Shown here: one piece after another, positions 7,112 to 13,930 of the stretch
How the letters are laid out: each line of letters starts with the position of its first letter
Numbering within the stretch: the stretch's first letter is position 1
From: Lachnospiraceae bacterium
GTDB taxonomy: Bacteria; Bacillota_A; Clostridia; Lachnospirales; Lachnospiraceae
Reading direction: 5' to 3'
Assembly (NCBI GenBank): GCA_017620055.1
Contig: JAFZRD010000040.1
Span: 1-23,136 of the forward strand
Length of the DNA stretch: 23,136 nt
Translations under genes and position numbers: made by a program
The notes under the pieces: model-generated
The model's input: only the letters and a program-made list of their open reading frames with translations
The model's database searches: none
Told to the model about the DNA's origin: nothing

Positions 7112-9852
7112 AGCTTTCATTTGATGCGTTTTTCCGGTTTCTGTTCCACCAGAAAGGTACATACGAATATGAGGAGGAGATAAACAGGGCCATCTATACG
7201 GACATGCTCTCGAAGATCCGCCTCGCGGTCGCTGCGGGCGCGATCTTTCACGCGTTTCGATTTCTGATGTCGTTTTCCAAAACGCAGTCGTTCGGTGTAT
7301 ACCTTTTGAATTTTCGTATACTGTGCATCGGTATGGTGAGCCTGATGGGCATATCATGGTTCATTCTGATGTATGTCAGGAACGATTATGAGAAAAGGAG
7401 CGGGAGGCTTCTGTGGATCGCGCCGGTAATAGCTCTTTTTACCATCATCGGTTCCATATTTGAGACGATCATCAATTCACTTGCGGGAGGGTTTGCCAAC
7501 CCGATAGTTTACATGACTGTCGTACTGCTCATTCCCTTGTGCGTATACATGCACCCGTTTGCGTTTGTTCTGATGTCGTTCGTCGCCGACACTGTCATGG
7601 TCTTTTCTTACAGCATGCTCAGGAACAGACTCGGTACTCAGTCGATCTCAACAACGGGTCTTGTTATCTATCTTGTTGTTGAACTTATTCTCGGACTGCT
7701 CGTGCTGTTTCTTGAGTTCTCTTACCGGGAAAACAACATAAGCAATGAAAAACAGAAGAAAGAGATCAGCGATCTGAGCACGGCCCAGAACAGATTTTTC
7801 TCCAGCATGAGCCATGAGATCAGGACGCCGATAAATACGATCATCGGTCTTAATGAGATGATACTCCGTGAGAAAGTTTCCGATGAGGTTGCCGAAGATG
7901 CGGCTAATATAAGGTCCGCAAGTAACATACTGCTGCATCTGATAAATGATATCCTCGATATGAGCAAGATCTCTTCGGGACAGATGAAGCTGACGCCGGT
8001 GGCGTATCATCCCGGCAACATGCTTTCGGAGATCGTCGGTATGCTCTGGATGCGTGCAAAGGAAAAGGGACTGGAGTTTCATGTCGAGATATCCCCGGAT
8101 ATCCCTGCGGAACTGTACGGTGATGAAGTGAGGATCAAGCAGATCCTGATAAATCTTCTGAACAATGCGATCAAATATACGAAAGAAGGATCGGTAACCC
8201 TTTCGATCCAGAATAATGGGATAAATGACGGTATTGCCGACATCACCTATTCCGTTACCGATACCGGAATGGGGATCAGGAAAGAGAGCCTTCCGTATCT
8301 GTTCACGGCATTCAAGCGTGCCGACGAAGAAGAGAACCGATATATCGAAGGTACCGGCCTCGGGCTGTCGATCGTCAAGCAGCTGACGGAACTCATGGGC
8401 GGTGTTGTGACCGTCAACAGTGTGTATACCCAGGGATCCACGTTTGTGGTTGAGATACCTCAGAAGGTTACGGATTTCACAACGATCGGGAAGGTCGATG
8501 TCGGGAAGAAACAGGTTGCAAACTCGTCCGGAGAATACAGGAGCAGTTTTGAGGCACCGGATGCCAAGGTGCTCGTCGTTGACGATAATGAATCGAACCT
8601 TCTTGTCGTGTCAAAACTTCTTCGTGATACTCTCGTTAATGTCGATACGGTCACAAACGGAGCCGAGGCTCTGGAGTTGACACAGGAGAAAGAGTATGAC
8701 GTTATCCTTATGGATCACCTGATGCCCGAGATGGACGGTATCGAGTGTTTCCACAGGATCAAAGAGCAGGTCGGAGGAATATGCAAGGAGTCCAAGTTTG
8801 TCGCGCTCACAGCCAACGCGGGCAGTGATATGAGAAAACTGTATGCGGATGAAGGGTTTGATGGTTACCTTGTCAAGCCGGTCAGTCCTTCGGATCTCGA
8901 GATGGAGCTGGAACGTCTTCTTCCGAAGAATCTTGTCACCGTGGTCAACAGGGACGAGAACATCGTCGAGAGCAGCATGAAGTGGCTTGACGCGAGAAAG
9001 AGGAAGAGACCGATCTCGATCACGACAGAGAGTGTTGCCGATATTCCCGTATCGATCCTCGAAAAGTTCGGCATAGCGGTCATACCTCATAAGGTTGAGA
9101 CGGAAGAGGGGATATTTGCGGACGGAAGAGAGATCGACTCGGACGGACTTCTTGAATATATGGCTGACGGTCATAATGTCAGGACACATGCTCCGAGTGT
9201 CAAGGAACATGAAGAATTCTTTGCGTCGGCGCTGTCGCGGGCCAATAATGTCATTCATCTTACAATATCGTCAAAGGTCGCGCACAGCGGCTATGAAGAA
9301 GCAAGGGAAGGCGCGCGTGCATTTGATAACGTGACGATATTTGATACCGGTCATCTTTCGAGCGGACAGGGCATCATCGTTATCGCAGCATGCAGGCTTG
9401 CCTCATCGGGGCTGTCCGTGGGCGAGATAATTAAGAGACTCGAATACGTCAGGAAGTATGTTCATACGAGCTTTATCGTGGACAATCTTGATTATCTTGC
9501 GCGGTCCGGTCAGGTCGGTAACAGGCTTGCGGCACTGTGCAAGGCTGTTATGTTCCATCCCGTGATAGAGATGAAGAGTGGGAAGATGGTAACGGGTAAG
9601 ATATTCTTCGGATCGCATGCCCGCAGCTGGACAAGATATATAGCATCATGTCTGTCATCCGTGTCGGATATAGACAGGAGCACACTTTTTATCACATATG
9701 TCGGACTGACCAAGAAGGATCTGGATCATATCAAGAGTATTGTTGAGAAGAGGGTACATTTCGAAAACGTATACTGTCAAAAAGCATCCCCGGCCATAGC
9801 TGTTAACTCCGGGCCGGGGACTTTCGGACTTCTGTTTGCAAAGAAGATGTGA
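7108..9852 (+). CDS. Hybrid histidine kinase fused to a C-terminal DegV (fatty-acid-binding) domain
   Basis: The protein has 914 residues: about six membrane helices (30-205); HisKA with MSHEIRTP and phospho-His H236; an ATPase domain with N box (NNAIKYTKEG), DTGMGI and GTGLGLSIV; a receiver (about 487-615) with D536 (LMDHLMPEMDG) and VKPV lysine; then residues about 634-914, a full-length DegV domain. DegV landmarks are in order: ITTESVADIP near its start, a THAPSVKEHEEFF segment, DTGHLSSGQG, the VDNLDYLARSGQVGN loop and SGPGTFGLLF near the end. DegV/FakB proteins bind a fatty acid and present it to the kinase FakA. The His that usually precedes GPG is Asn here (VNSGPG). There is no Hpt domain, so phosphate would have to leave through another protein, plausibly the Hpt of the preceding kinase. 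The ATG overlaps the preceding stop. Confidence 0.92.
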   Translation: MKLSFDAFFRFLFHQKGTYEYEEEINRAIYTDMLSKIRLAVAAGAIFHAFRFLMSFSKTQSFGVYLLNFRILCIGMVSLMGISWFILMYVRNDYEKRSGRLLWIAPVIALFTIIGSIFETIINSLAGGFANPIVYMTVVLLIPLCVYMHPFAFVLMSFVADTVMVFSYSMLRNRLGTQSISTTGLVIYLVVELILGLLVLFLEFSYRENNISNEKQKKEISDLSTAQNRFFSSMSHEIRTPINTIIGLNEMILREKVSDEVAEDAANIRSASNILLHLINDILDMSKISSGQMKLTPVAYHPGNMLSEIVGMLWMRAKEKGLEFHVEISPDIPAELYGDEVRIKQILINLLNNAIKYTKEGSVTLSIQNNGINDGIADITYSVTDTGMGIRKESLPYLFTAFKRADEEENRYIEGTGLGLSIVKQLTELMGGVVTVNSVYTQGSTFVVEIPQKVTDFTTIGKVDVGKKQVANSSGEYRSSFEAPDAKVLVVDDNESNLLVVSKLLRDTLVNVDTVTNGAEALELTQEKEYDVILMDHLMPEMDGIECFHRIKEQVGGICKESKFVALTANAGSDMRKLYADEGFDGYLVKPVSPSDLEMELERLLPKNLVTVVNRDENIVESSMKWLDARKRKRPISITTESVADIPVSILEKFGIAVIPHKVETEEGIFADGREIDSDGLLEYMADGHNVRTHAPSVKEHEEFFASALSRANNVIHLTISSKVAHSGYEEAREGARAFDNVTIFDTGHLSSGQGIIVIAACRLASSGLSVGEIIKRLEYVRKYVHTSFIVDNLDYLARSGQVGNRLAALCKAVMFHPVIEMKSGKMVTGKIFFGSHARSWTRYIASCLSSVSDIDRSTLFITYVGLTKKDLDHIKSIVEKRVHFENVYCQKASPAIAVNSGPGTFGLLFAKKM
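9779..9820 (-). terminator. Intrinsic terminator of the SPFH operon, inside the kinase-DegV coding end
   Basis: TCCCCGGCC at 9787-9795 pairs perfectly with GGCCGGGGA at 9812-9820 across a 16-base loop. Read on the minus strand the stem is followed by TGC and five T (9783-9779), the form of a rho-independent terminator for the two minus-strand genes that end at 9859. On the plus strand the stem is followed only by a mixed pyrimidine stretch, so its use there is doubtful. The stem encodes the GPG region of the DegV domain. Confidence 0.65.
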
Positions 9853-9858
9853 TGTTTA

Positions 9859-10284
9859 TTATCTGTGGACTGCTTTGCCGTTTGCAAGATCTATGCCGTT
9901 CGCATCGCAGTTTCTGCGATGGAACTGCTCGATCAGACGTGCATCACAGTGACTTGCGTGTTCGATCTTCAGATCGAACATCTCGCTTGTCGCCTTGAAC
10001 GCCCTGTGCTCTTCACGCAACTGTCTTGCAAGCCAGTCGTTGGCTTTGTCATCACGCAGAACGGAACTGTTTCTTGAATCTCCCATATCACGACTGACAC
10101 TTGTTATGTCTTTGTGAGGCCTGTAGTTGGTAAAACCCTGCACCCGGCGCTTCTGAGCCGGAACAGCCTTATGCACTCCGGAAGAAGTCCCCTGCTTTGA
10201 GCCGCCACTCTGGTTTTCTTTGATTTTTCTGAACAGATAATAGAGCGCCACAGCCGTGACGACTAATGTAAATAAACCGCTCAT
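9859..10284 (-). CDS. Small membrane-anchored protein of unknown function, partner of SPFH protein
   Basis: The protein has 141 residues. The N-terminus (GLFTLVVTAVALYYLF) is a single membrane helix followed by basic residues, so the rest is expected in the cytoplasm. After a low-complexity Gly/Ser/Lys linker comes a charged, probably helical region (about 85-125, with WLARQLREEHRAFK) and a His/Cys-containing tail (ASHCDARLIEQFHRRNCD). I do not recognise a named family. It starts 12 bases after the SPFH stop, with GAGG about 7 bases before the ATG, so the two are one operon and the product may work at the SPFH membrane domain. The tail's Cys and His spacing could bind a metal, but nothing else supports that. 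Confidence 0.75.
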   Translation of the reverse strand: MSGLFTLVVTAVALYYLFRKIKENQSGGSKQGTSSGVHKAVPAQKRRVQGFTNYRPHKDITSVSRDMGDSRNSSVLRDDKANDWLARQLREEHRAFKATSEMFDLKIEHASHCDARLIEQFHRRNCDANGIDLANGKAVHR

Positions 10285-10296
10285 TTTATATCCTCG

Positions 10297-11196
10297 TTAT
10301 CTGTCGCCGCTTTTGGCGCTTTCCGACAGTGCCGTTATCGCACCGGCAAGGTTTGCAAGGTCCGACGGAACGATGACTTTGGTAGCCTGCCCGTCAGCCA
10401 TTTTGGCAACCGCATCAAACGACTGGAGTGTGAGATACTGCTGTGTGGGATTGGCCTCGTTTATCAGCCTGATACCTTCGGCCTTTGCCTTCTGAACCGC
10501 AAGCAGAGCTTCAGCCTCACCTTCCGCCTCACGGATACGCTGTTCCTTGACTGCTTCCGCACGAAGGATAGCGGCCTGTTTCTCACCTTCCGCAAGCGTT
10601 ATGGCCGACTGCTTCTTACCTTCGGCCGTCAGTATCGCTTCACGCTTCTCACGTTCGGCACGCATCTGCTTTTCCATTGCATCCTGGATCGACTGCGGCG
10701 GCATTATGTTCTTGACTTCGACACGGCTTACCTTGATACCCCACTTATCCGTTGCCTCATCAAGGATAACGGTGATCTGCGAGTTGATGTCATCACGGCT
10801 CGTGAGTGTTTCGTCAAGTGTCATGCTTCCGATTATGTTACGAAGAGTTGTCGCCGAAAGATTCTCGATAGCGGCTATCGGACGCTCCACACCGTATGTG
10901 AAAAGCTTGGCATCGAACACCGAGAAGAATACGACCGAATCGACCATCATCGTTACGTTATCCTTGGTGATAACGGGCTGAGGTTCGAAGTCGGCGACCT
11001 GTTCTTTCAGAGACACTTTCTTGACTACTCTGTAGAAGAACGGAACCTTGATGTGAAGGCCTGCGGCCCAGGTGCTGTGGTATTTGCCCAGAAATTCAAC
11101 AACCCACGCGTTGGCCTGCGGAACGATACATATGATCCGTACGAGCAGGATGATTATAACGACTATGAAACAAATGAAAAATATAAATCCACCCAT
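10297..11196 (-). CDS. SPFH/band 7 (stomatin/prohibitin-type) membrane protein
   Basis: The protein has 299 residues. A membrane helix occupies residues about 2-24 (GGFIFFICFIVVIIILL); the SPFH domain follows (about 25-190), with the typical IVPQANAWVVEFLGKYHSTW opening and the WGIKVSRVEVKNIMPP segment; then an Ala/Glu/Lys-rich coiled coil (about 195-260) and a tail predicted to lie against the membrane. Stomatin-like proteins oligomerise into membrane microdomain scaffolds and often control proteases or transporters. The frame extends upstream to an ATG at 11331, but AAAGGAG 7 bases before 11196 and the position of the hydrophobic helix fix the start at 11196. It is the first gene of a two-gene operon with the small membrane protein at 9859-10284. 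Confidence 0.93.
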   Translation of the reverse strand: MGGFIFFICFIVVIIILLVRIICIVPQANAWVVEFLGKYHSTWAAGLHIKVPFFYRVVKKVSLKEQVADFEPQPVITKDNVTMMVDSVVFFSVFDAKLFTYGVERPIAAIENLSATTLRNIIGSMTLDETLTSRDDINSQITVILDEATDKWGIKVSRVEVKNIMPPQSIQDAMEKQMRAEREKREAILTAEGKKQSAITLAEGEKQAAILRAEAVKEQRIREAEGEAEALLAVQKAKAEGIRLINEANPTQQYLTLQSFDAVAKMADGQATKVIVPSDLANLAGAITALSESAKSGDR

Positions 11197-11203
11197 GTAT
11201 ATA

Positions 11204-11210
11204 CTCCTTT
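11204..11210 (-). promoter_or_regulatory. Ribosome binding site of the SPFH gene
   Basis: On the minus strand AAAGGAG lies 7 bases before the ATG at 11196. It decides against the longer in-frame start at 11331, which would also overlap the divergent lipid kinase gene. Confidence 0.8.
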
Positions 11211-11233
11211 CAAATGTGGTGACCATCGCGTGT

Positions 11234-11242
11234 ATTATACCA
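11234..11242 (-). promoter_or_regulatory. Extended -10 promoter for the SPFH operon
   Basis: TGGTATAAT on the minus strand is a perfect -10 with the TGn extension. No good -35 is visible (ATGCCC at a 17-base spacing), as is usual for extended -10 promoters. The start is predicted near 11227, giving a leader of about 30 bases before the ATG at 11196. Confidence 0.6.
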
Positions 11243-11275
11243 TATTTAACGCTGCAGGGCATAGCGCCGGATTCC

Positions 11276-11304
11276 TTGTTTTTGAGGGGATGATATGGTA
11301 CAAT
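11276..11304 (+). promoter_or_regulatory. Promoter of the lipid kinase operon, predicted leaderless
   Basis: TGGTACAAT (11296-11304) is an extended -10; TTGTTT (11276-11281) is a weak -35 at exactly 17 bases. Only 7 bases separate the -10 from the ATG at 11312, so transcription should begin at or beside the start codon. No ribosome site is present in those 7 bases. Confidence 0.6.
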
Positions 11305-11311
11305 CTTCGTT

Positions 11312-12193
11312 ATGAAAAATCTGTTGTTCATATATAATCCGAGAGCCGGAAAAGGCAGTGTATCGGGTCATGTCGGAGATATCGCGGATATATTCACAAA
11401 AGCGGGCTATAAGGTGACCGCCTACCCGACCCAGTGTCAGGGTGACGGAGAAGTGATATGCCGCCAGTGGGCCGGGGATTATGACAGGATATTATGTGCC
11501 GGAGGAGACGGAACACTTGATGAGGTGGTGACCGGAATGCAGTCTGCCGGTGTCAGGATCCCGATAGGATATATCCCCACCGGCTCAACGAATGATTTCG
11601 CCAGGAGCATAGGCATCCCGCGCAGTATCAGGAGAGCGGCAGTCAAGGCATCAGGGGATACGCTGTTCAAATGCGATCTCGGCAGGTTTAACAGCAGATA
11701 CTTTGTTTATGTAGCGGCTTTCGGACTGTTCACCGAAGTGACATACGAGACCGACCAGGGCATGAAGAATATATTCGGATATACGGCTTATCTTGCGGAG
11801 GCTGTCAAGAGGCTCCCGTCTATAAGGTCCATACCGCTGCGGATCAGATATGACGGAAACGAAATGACGGGCAGTTTTCTCGTGGGACTCATCACCAATT
11901 CCGACTCCGTCGGTGGAATGAAGGGGATCACGGGTCCGGATGTCAAGCTTGATGACGGGATATTCGAGGTTACGCTCGTAAGAAGCCCGGATAATCTGAT
12001 AGAACTCAATCTCATGGGACCGGCTATTCTTGACCGCAGGATCAAGTCGGATAATGTGCTCCGGTTCAAGTGCTCCGAAATATCTTTTGAGTCGGACGAG
12101 CCCATTCCGTGGAATCTCGACGGGGAATTCGGAGGGATGGAAGATCGGGCCGAGATAGTCAACATACACGAAGCCGCGGAGTTTGTCATATGA
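11312..12193 (+). CDS. YegS/BmrU-type lipid kinase (diacylglycerol kinase catalytic domain)
   Basis: The protein has 293 residues, the usual length of the family. N-terminal NPRAGKG, then GGDGTLDEV (GGDGT at 64-68) and PTGSTNDFAR (about 89-98) are the ATP-binding and catalytic signatures of the diacylglycerol kinase catalytic domain; a beta-sandwich C-terminal domain follows, with DDGIFEV and LDGE elements. Members phosphorylate diacylglycerol or related lipids, recycling diacylglycerol from lipoteichoic acid synthesis in Gram-positives (DgkB), though some act on other lipids. The gene lacks a Shine-Dalgarno sequence and begins 7 bases after a -10 box. Its stop overlaps the patatin ATG in ATGA, so a lipid kinase and a lipase are translationally coupled. 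The exact lipid is not known. Confidence 0.93.
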   Translation: MKNLLFIYNPRAGKGSVSGHVGDIADIFTKAGYKVTAYPTQCQGDGEVICRQWAGDYDRILCAGGDGTLDEVVTGMQSAGVRIPIGYIPTGSTNDFARSIGIPRSIRRAAVKASGDTLFKCDLGRFNSRYFVYVAAFGLFTEVTYETDQGMKNIFGYTAYLAEAVKRLPSIRSIPLRIRYDGNEMTGSFLVGLITNSDSVGGMKGITGPDVKLDDGIFEVTLVRSPDNLIELNLMGPAILDRRIKSDNVLRFKCSEISFESDEPIPWNLDGEFGGMEDRAEIVNIHEAAEFVI

Positions 12194-13059
12194 CCGGACT
12201 TGTTCTTGAAGGCGGAGCGATGCGCGGACTGTTTACCGCGGGTGTGCTTGATGTCTTCATGGAAAACGGAATAAGATTTGATAATGTCATCGGTGTCAGT
12301 GCCGGCGCGTGTTTCGGATGTAATTACGTATCCGGACAGATCGGCAGGACTATCCGTTACAACATGAAATACGCAAAGGACAGGAGATACTGCAGTTTCT
12401 CATCGCTGATAAAGACAGGGGATCTGTTCGGAGCGGATTTCTGTTATCACCGTCTGCCGCATGAACTTGATAAGTTCGATGAAGAAGCGTTCATAGCCTC
12501 GGGCATACCTTTCTATCTTGTGGTGACGGACGTTGAGACCGGAGAGGCGGGTTATCACAGGATGACCGATGCCGGTGAAGAAGAGATGGAGTGGATAAGG
12601 GCAAGTTCATCCATGCCTCTCGTATCGAATATTGTAGAGATAGCGGGCGGTAAATATCTGGACGGCGGCATGACCGATGCGATACCGCTTAAAGCTTCCG
12701 AGGCGCTCGGGTGTAAACGTAATGTCACGATACTTACGAAACCGAGAGGATACCGGAAGAGCCCGGAGAAGACCATGCCCATTATAAAATGGAAGTACAG
12801 GGATTATCCGAATCTCGTTCATGCGATGAAGATACGGCACATCACATATAATGAGCAGCTCAATCACTGTTTCAGACAGGAGAAGGCTGGAGACAATTTT
12901 GTGATATGTCCGAAATCACCTCTGCCGCTCGGACACGTTTGTCACGATCCGCTCGTGATGCGTGAGACTTATGAGATAGGCAGGAATGAGGCAAACGAGA
13001 TGATGCCTGCACTTGAGAGATTTATGGAGATAGGGGAGAATGAGAAGAACCAGGATTAA
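12190..13059 (+). CDS. Patatin-like phospholipase (RssA/YjjU-type)
   Basis: The protein has 289 residues and no signal peptide. The patatin landmarks are the oxyanion-hole glycines in VLEGGAMRG, the nucleophile elbow GVSAG with S37, and the catalytic Asp D158 in LDGGMTDA, the Ser-Asp dyad used by patatin lipases. The enzyme should hydrolyse acyl esters of lipids in the cytoplasm, releasing fatty acid. The start at 12190 overlaps the lipid kinase stop; the open frame reaches back to 12109 inside that gene, but the patatin fold begins at once after MTGLVLEGG. The 3' end overlaps the following esterase by 20 bases. Together the three genes look like one envelope or lipid ester-processing operon; the physiological substrate cannot be told. 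Confidence 0.93.
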   Translation: MTGLVLEGGAMRGLFTAGVLDVFMENGIRFDNVIGVSAGACFGCNYVSGQIGRTIRYNMKYAKDRRYCSFSSLIKTGDLFGADFCYHRLPHELDKFDEEAFIASGIPFYLVVTDVETGEAGYHRMTDAGEEEMEWIRASSSMPLVSNIVEIAGGKYLDGGMTDAIPLKASEALGCKRNVTILTKPRGYRKSPEKTMPIIKWKYRDYPNLVHAMKIRHITYNEQLNHCFRQEKAGDNFVICPKSPLPLGHVCHDPLVMRETYEIGRNEANEMMPALERFMEIGENEKNQD

Positions 13060-13912
13060 AGCAACTATGATCGTGGCTGCACTGCTTGCCGCCGCGTTCT
13101 CGATCGACACTTTTGCGGCGGACATAACACCTGCCGCGGTAACACCGACACCGACCCCTATGGCGGTCAAGACGGTAGATCTTGTCATATTCGCGGGACA
13201 GAGCAACATGTCGGGAAGAGGAGGAGATGCCAAGTCGGCTCCGGGTGTTGCGGTGGATACCGGTTATGAGTTCAGGATGGGAACATGTCCTACGGGACTG
13301 TATCCGGTTTCCGAACCTTTTGGGGTATACTCGAACGGATATCTGTGCGATCCGCCGATACTTCGCGGAGGCTCACTCGTATCCTCGTTCATGAATTCGT
13401 ATTACAAGGCAACGGGAGTGCCGGTCATGGGATTTTCGGCCGCGCGCGGCGGGTCCAGCATCGCATACTGGCAGACGGCTCCGGTGCAGGCCGAGTTGTC
13501 GCAGAAGTTCGATACGATAAAAGCGTGGTGCAGTGCCAACCACATATTCATCCGTAAGAAGTACGTGGTATGGCTTCAGGGTGAGACCGACGGAGTCGCA
13601 AGGATAGATAAACAGAAGTACAAAGAAGGACTTGTCAACGTATTCTCGCCGCTGTTTTCAAAAGGCCTGGACCAGGTGTTCGTGATCACGATCGGACAGT
13701 ATGCGGGACTTCCGGGAACATACGACCAGGTCATAAGTGCGGAGCTTGAACTGTGTCAGAGCGATCCGCGATTTTCACTCGGATCCGATGCTCTTCGAAA
13801 TCTTCCGCCCACATATCTTACGGACGGATGCCATTACAGTCAGGCCGCGCTCAACATTGTCGGATCGCAGAGCGGAAGTGCGGCGGCACTTTATACCAAG
13901 ATGAGACCGTAA
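13040..13912 (+). CDS. Secreted SGNH carbohydrate acetylesterase, SASA (sialate O-acetylesterase-like) domain
   Basis: The protein has 290 residues. The N-terminus is a signal peptide (basic RRTRIK, hydrophobic core to about residue 22, likely cut near TFA/ADI at 26), followed by a short Thr/Pro linker (TPTPTP). The mature part matches the SASA/DUF303 (PF03629) family: IFAGQSNMSGRGG with the nucleophile S55, WLQGETDG (QGE 180-182), and the Asp-His pair in TDGCHYS (D262, H265). Members remove acetyl groups from plant polysaccharides such as xylan or from sialic acid. GGAGA at 13026-13030 lies 9 bases before the ATG; an in-frame ATG at 13067 would lose the basic n-region. It starts inside the patatin gene. 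Secretion sets it apart from its cytoplasmic operon partners. Confidence 0.9.
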   Translation: MRRTRIKATMIVAALLAAAFSIDTFAADITPAAVTPTPTPMAVKTVDLVIFAGQSNMSGRGGDAKSAPGVAVDTGYEFRMGTCPTGLYPVSEPFGVYSNGYLCDPPILRGGSLVSSFMNSYYKATGVPVMGFSAARGGSSIAYWQTAPVQAELSQKFDTIKAWCSANHIFIRKKYVVWLQGETDGVARIDKQKYKEGLVNVFSPLFSKGLDQVFVITIGQYAGLPGTYDQVISAELELCQSDPRFSLGSDALRNLPPTYLTDGCHYSQAALNIVGSQSGSAAALYTKMRP

Positions 13913-13930
13913 AGGTCATTGGAGAGATAA

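Noticed and set aside
8611..9258. Minus-strand open frame of 215 codons
   Set aside because: It is opposite the receiver-DegV junction of the kinase fusion, which is in an uninterrupted coding frame.
9787..9820. Plus-strand terminator ending the kinase-DegV gene inside its coding region
   Set aside because: On the plus strand the stem is not followed by a clear T-run; the minus-strand reading explains it better.
13040..13068. Downstream ATG (13067) as the acetylesterase start
   Set aside because: It would remove the basic n-region of the signal peptide, and the nearest AGGA is 11 bases away; the ATG at 13040 has GGAGA at 9 bases.
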